This document shows, one piece after another, positions 6,105-6,460 of a stretch of 6,460 nt of DNA. The stretch is taken from positions 1 to 6,460 of the forward strand of contig JAFXNX010000033.1 in assembly GCA_017529175.1 (NCBI GenBank). Direction: 5' to 3'. A model generated the notes under the pieces. It ran no database searches and was not told where the DNA came from. It saw only the letters and a list, made by a program, of their open reading frames with translations. The translations under genes were made by a program, and so were the position numbers. The DNA is from Clostridia bacterium. Lineage in GTDB: Bacteria > Bacillota_A > Clostridia > Oscillospirales > CAG-272. Within the stretch, counting starts at the first letter, position 1. Each line of letters opens with the position of its first letter.

Positions 6105-6455
6105 ATGCCCGGTACAAGAAAACTCGGCAGAACCGCAGCTCACAGAAACGCGATGCTTCGCGGACAGGTGACGTACATTCTTGAAAACGGTTCTCTCACT
6201 ACAACTGTTACCAGAGCTAAAGAGCTTCGTTCCGTAACGGAAAAGATGATCACGCTCGGTAAGAAAGATACACTCGCAGCTCGCCGTGCAGCTCTTGCAT
6301 ATATCACAAAGGAAGACGTCGTCAAAAAACTCTTTGACGATATCGCTCCCAAGTACGCTAAGAGAAAAGGCGGCTATACTCAGATCTATAAGCTCGGTCC
6401 GCGTCGCGGTGACGCCGCTGAAATGGCGCTCATCAAACTCGTAGACGAGAAATAA
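6105..6455 (+). CDS. rplQ: 50S ribosomal protein L17 (bL17)
   Basis: L17 is a large-subunit protein located near the peptide exit tunnel on the solvent side. The 116 residues are a normal length. Seen are the diagnostic N-terminus [20 protein letters not shown], the segment [20 protein letters not shown] and the C-terminal [20 protein letters not shown] followed by [11 protein letters not shown]. It is therefore complete; only five bases of the window follow the stop, so no terminator can be assessed. ATG at 6105 has a strong AAAGGAGG site at 6087-6094 with ten bases of spacing; a nearby TTG at 6100 is out of frame. rplQ after rpoA is the usual end of the alpha operon, often followed in Bacillota by ECF transporter genes outside this window. 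Identity is certain. Confidence 0.98.
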   Translation: MPGTRKLGRTAAHRNAMLRGQVTYILENGSLTTTVTRAKELRSVTEKMITLGKKDTLAARRAALAYITKEDVVKKLFDDIAPKYAKRKGGYTQIYKLGPRRGDAAEMALIKLVDEK

Positions 6456-6460
6456 GAGTA

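Noticed and set aside
1..6460. A new mobile, defence or biosynthetic system
   Set aside because: Every gene belongs to the conserved ribosomal-protein operon in standard clostridial order. There is no foreign gene, insertion, CRISPR-like repeat or unexplained long gap.

Overview
The window is a stretch of the large ribosomal-protein operon (the spc-alpha cluster) of a bacterium, read entirely on the + strand: secY (5' end cut off) - adk - map - a small KOW-domain RNA-binding protein - infA - rpmJ - rpsM - rpsK - rpsD - rpoA - rplQ. Gene order and protein sequences point to Bacillota, most likely class Clostridia. The secY-adk-map-KOW-infA-rpmJ block is typical of the phylum. rpsD lies between rpsK and rpoA, as in clostridia, whereas Bacillus subtilis has rpsD elsewhere. 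Strong AGGAGG-type ribosome binding sites, some TTG starts and a G+C content near one half fit a mid-GC gut- or rumen-type clostridium. That placement is inference; genus cannot be read from this sequence.

Layout: positions 1-1273 encode the SecY protein-conducting channel. Positions 1285-1926 encode adenylate kinase, 1948-2700 methionine aminopeptidase and 2703-2975 the KOW protein. Initiation factor IF-1 (3027-3245) and ribosomal protein L36 (3296-3409) follow, both starting with TTG. Next are S13 (3476-3844), S11 (3869-4264), S4 (4291-4917), the RNA polymerase alpha subunit (5076-6047) and L17 (6105-6455). All genes are complete except secY, and no gene is visibly broken. There is no mobile element, CRISPR array, tRNA or rRNA, and no stretch over 300 bases lacks a gene.

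The genes together supply membrane insertion and secretion (SecY), the nucleotide pool (Adk), N-terminal maturation of new proteins (Map), translation initiation (IF-1), small-subunit assembly (S4, S11, S13), large-subunit parts (L36, L17) and the core of RNA polymerase (alpha). They are probably co-transcribed from a promoter upstream of the window.

No new defence, mobile or metabolic system is visible; this is conserved housekeeping DNA. What deserves a second look is small: a 158-base gap before rpoA that can fold into two nested stem-loops with a competing pairing, two short hairpins in the rpmJ-rpsM gap where S4 autoregulation occurs in enterobacteria, an adenylate kinase zinc site with one residue deleted between two cysteines, two adjacent TTG-started genes that are easily misannotated, and a tandem 10-bp repeat before infA.
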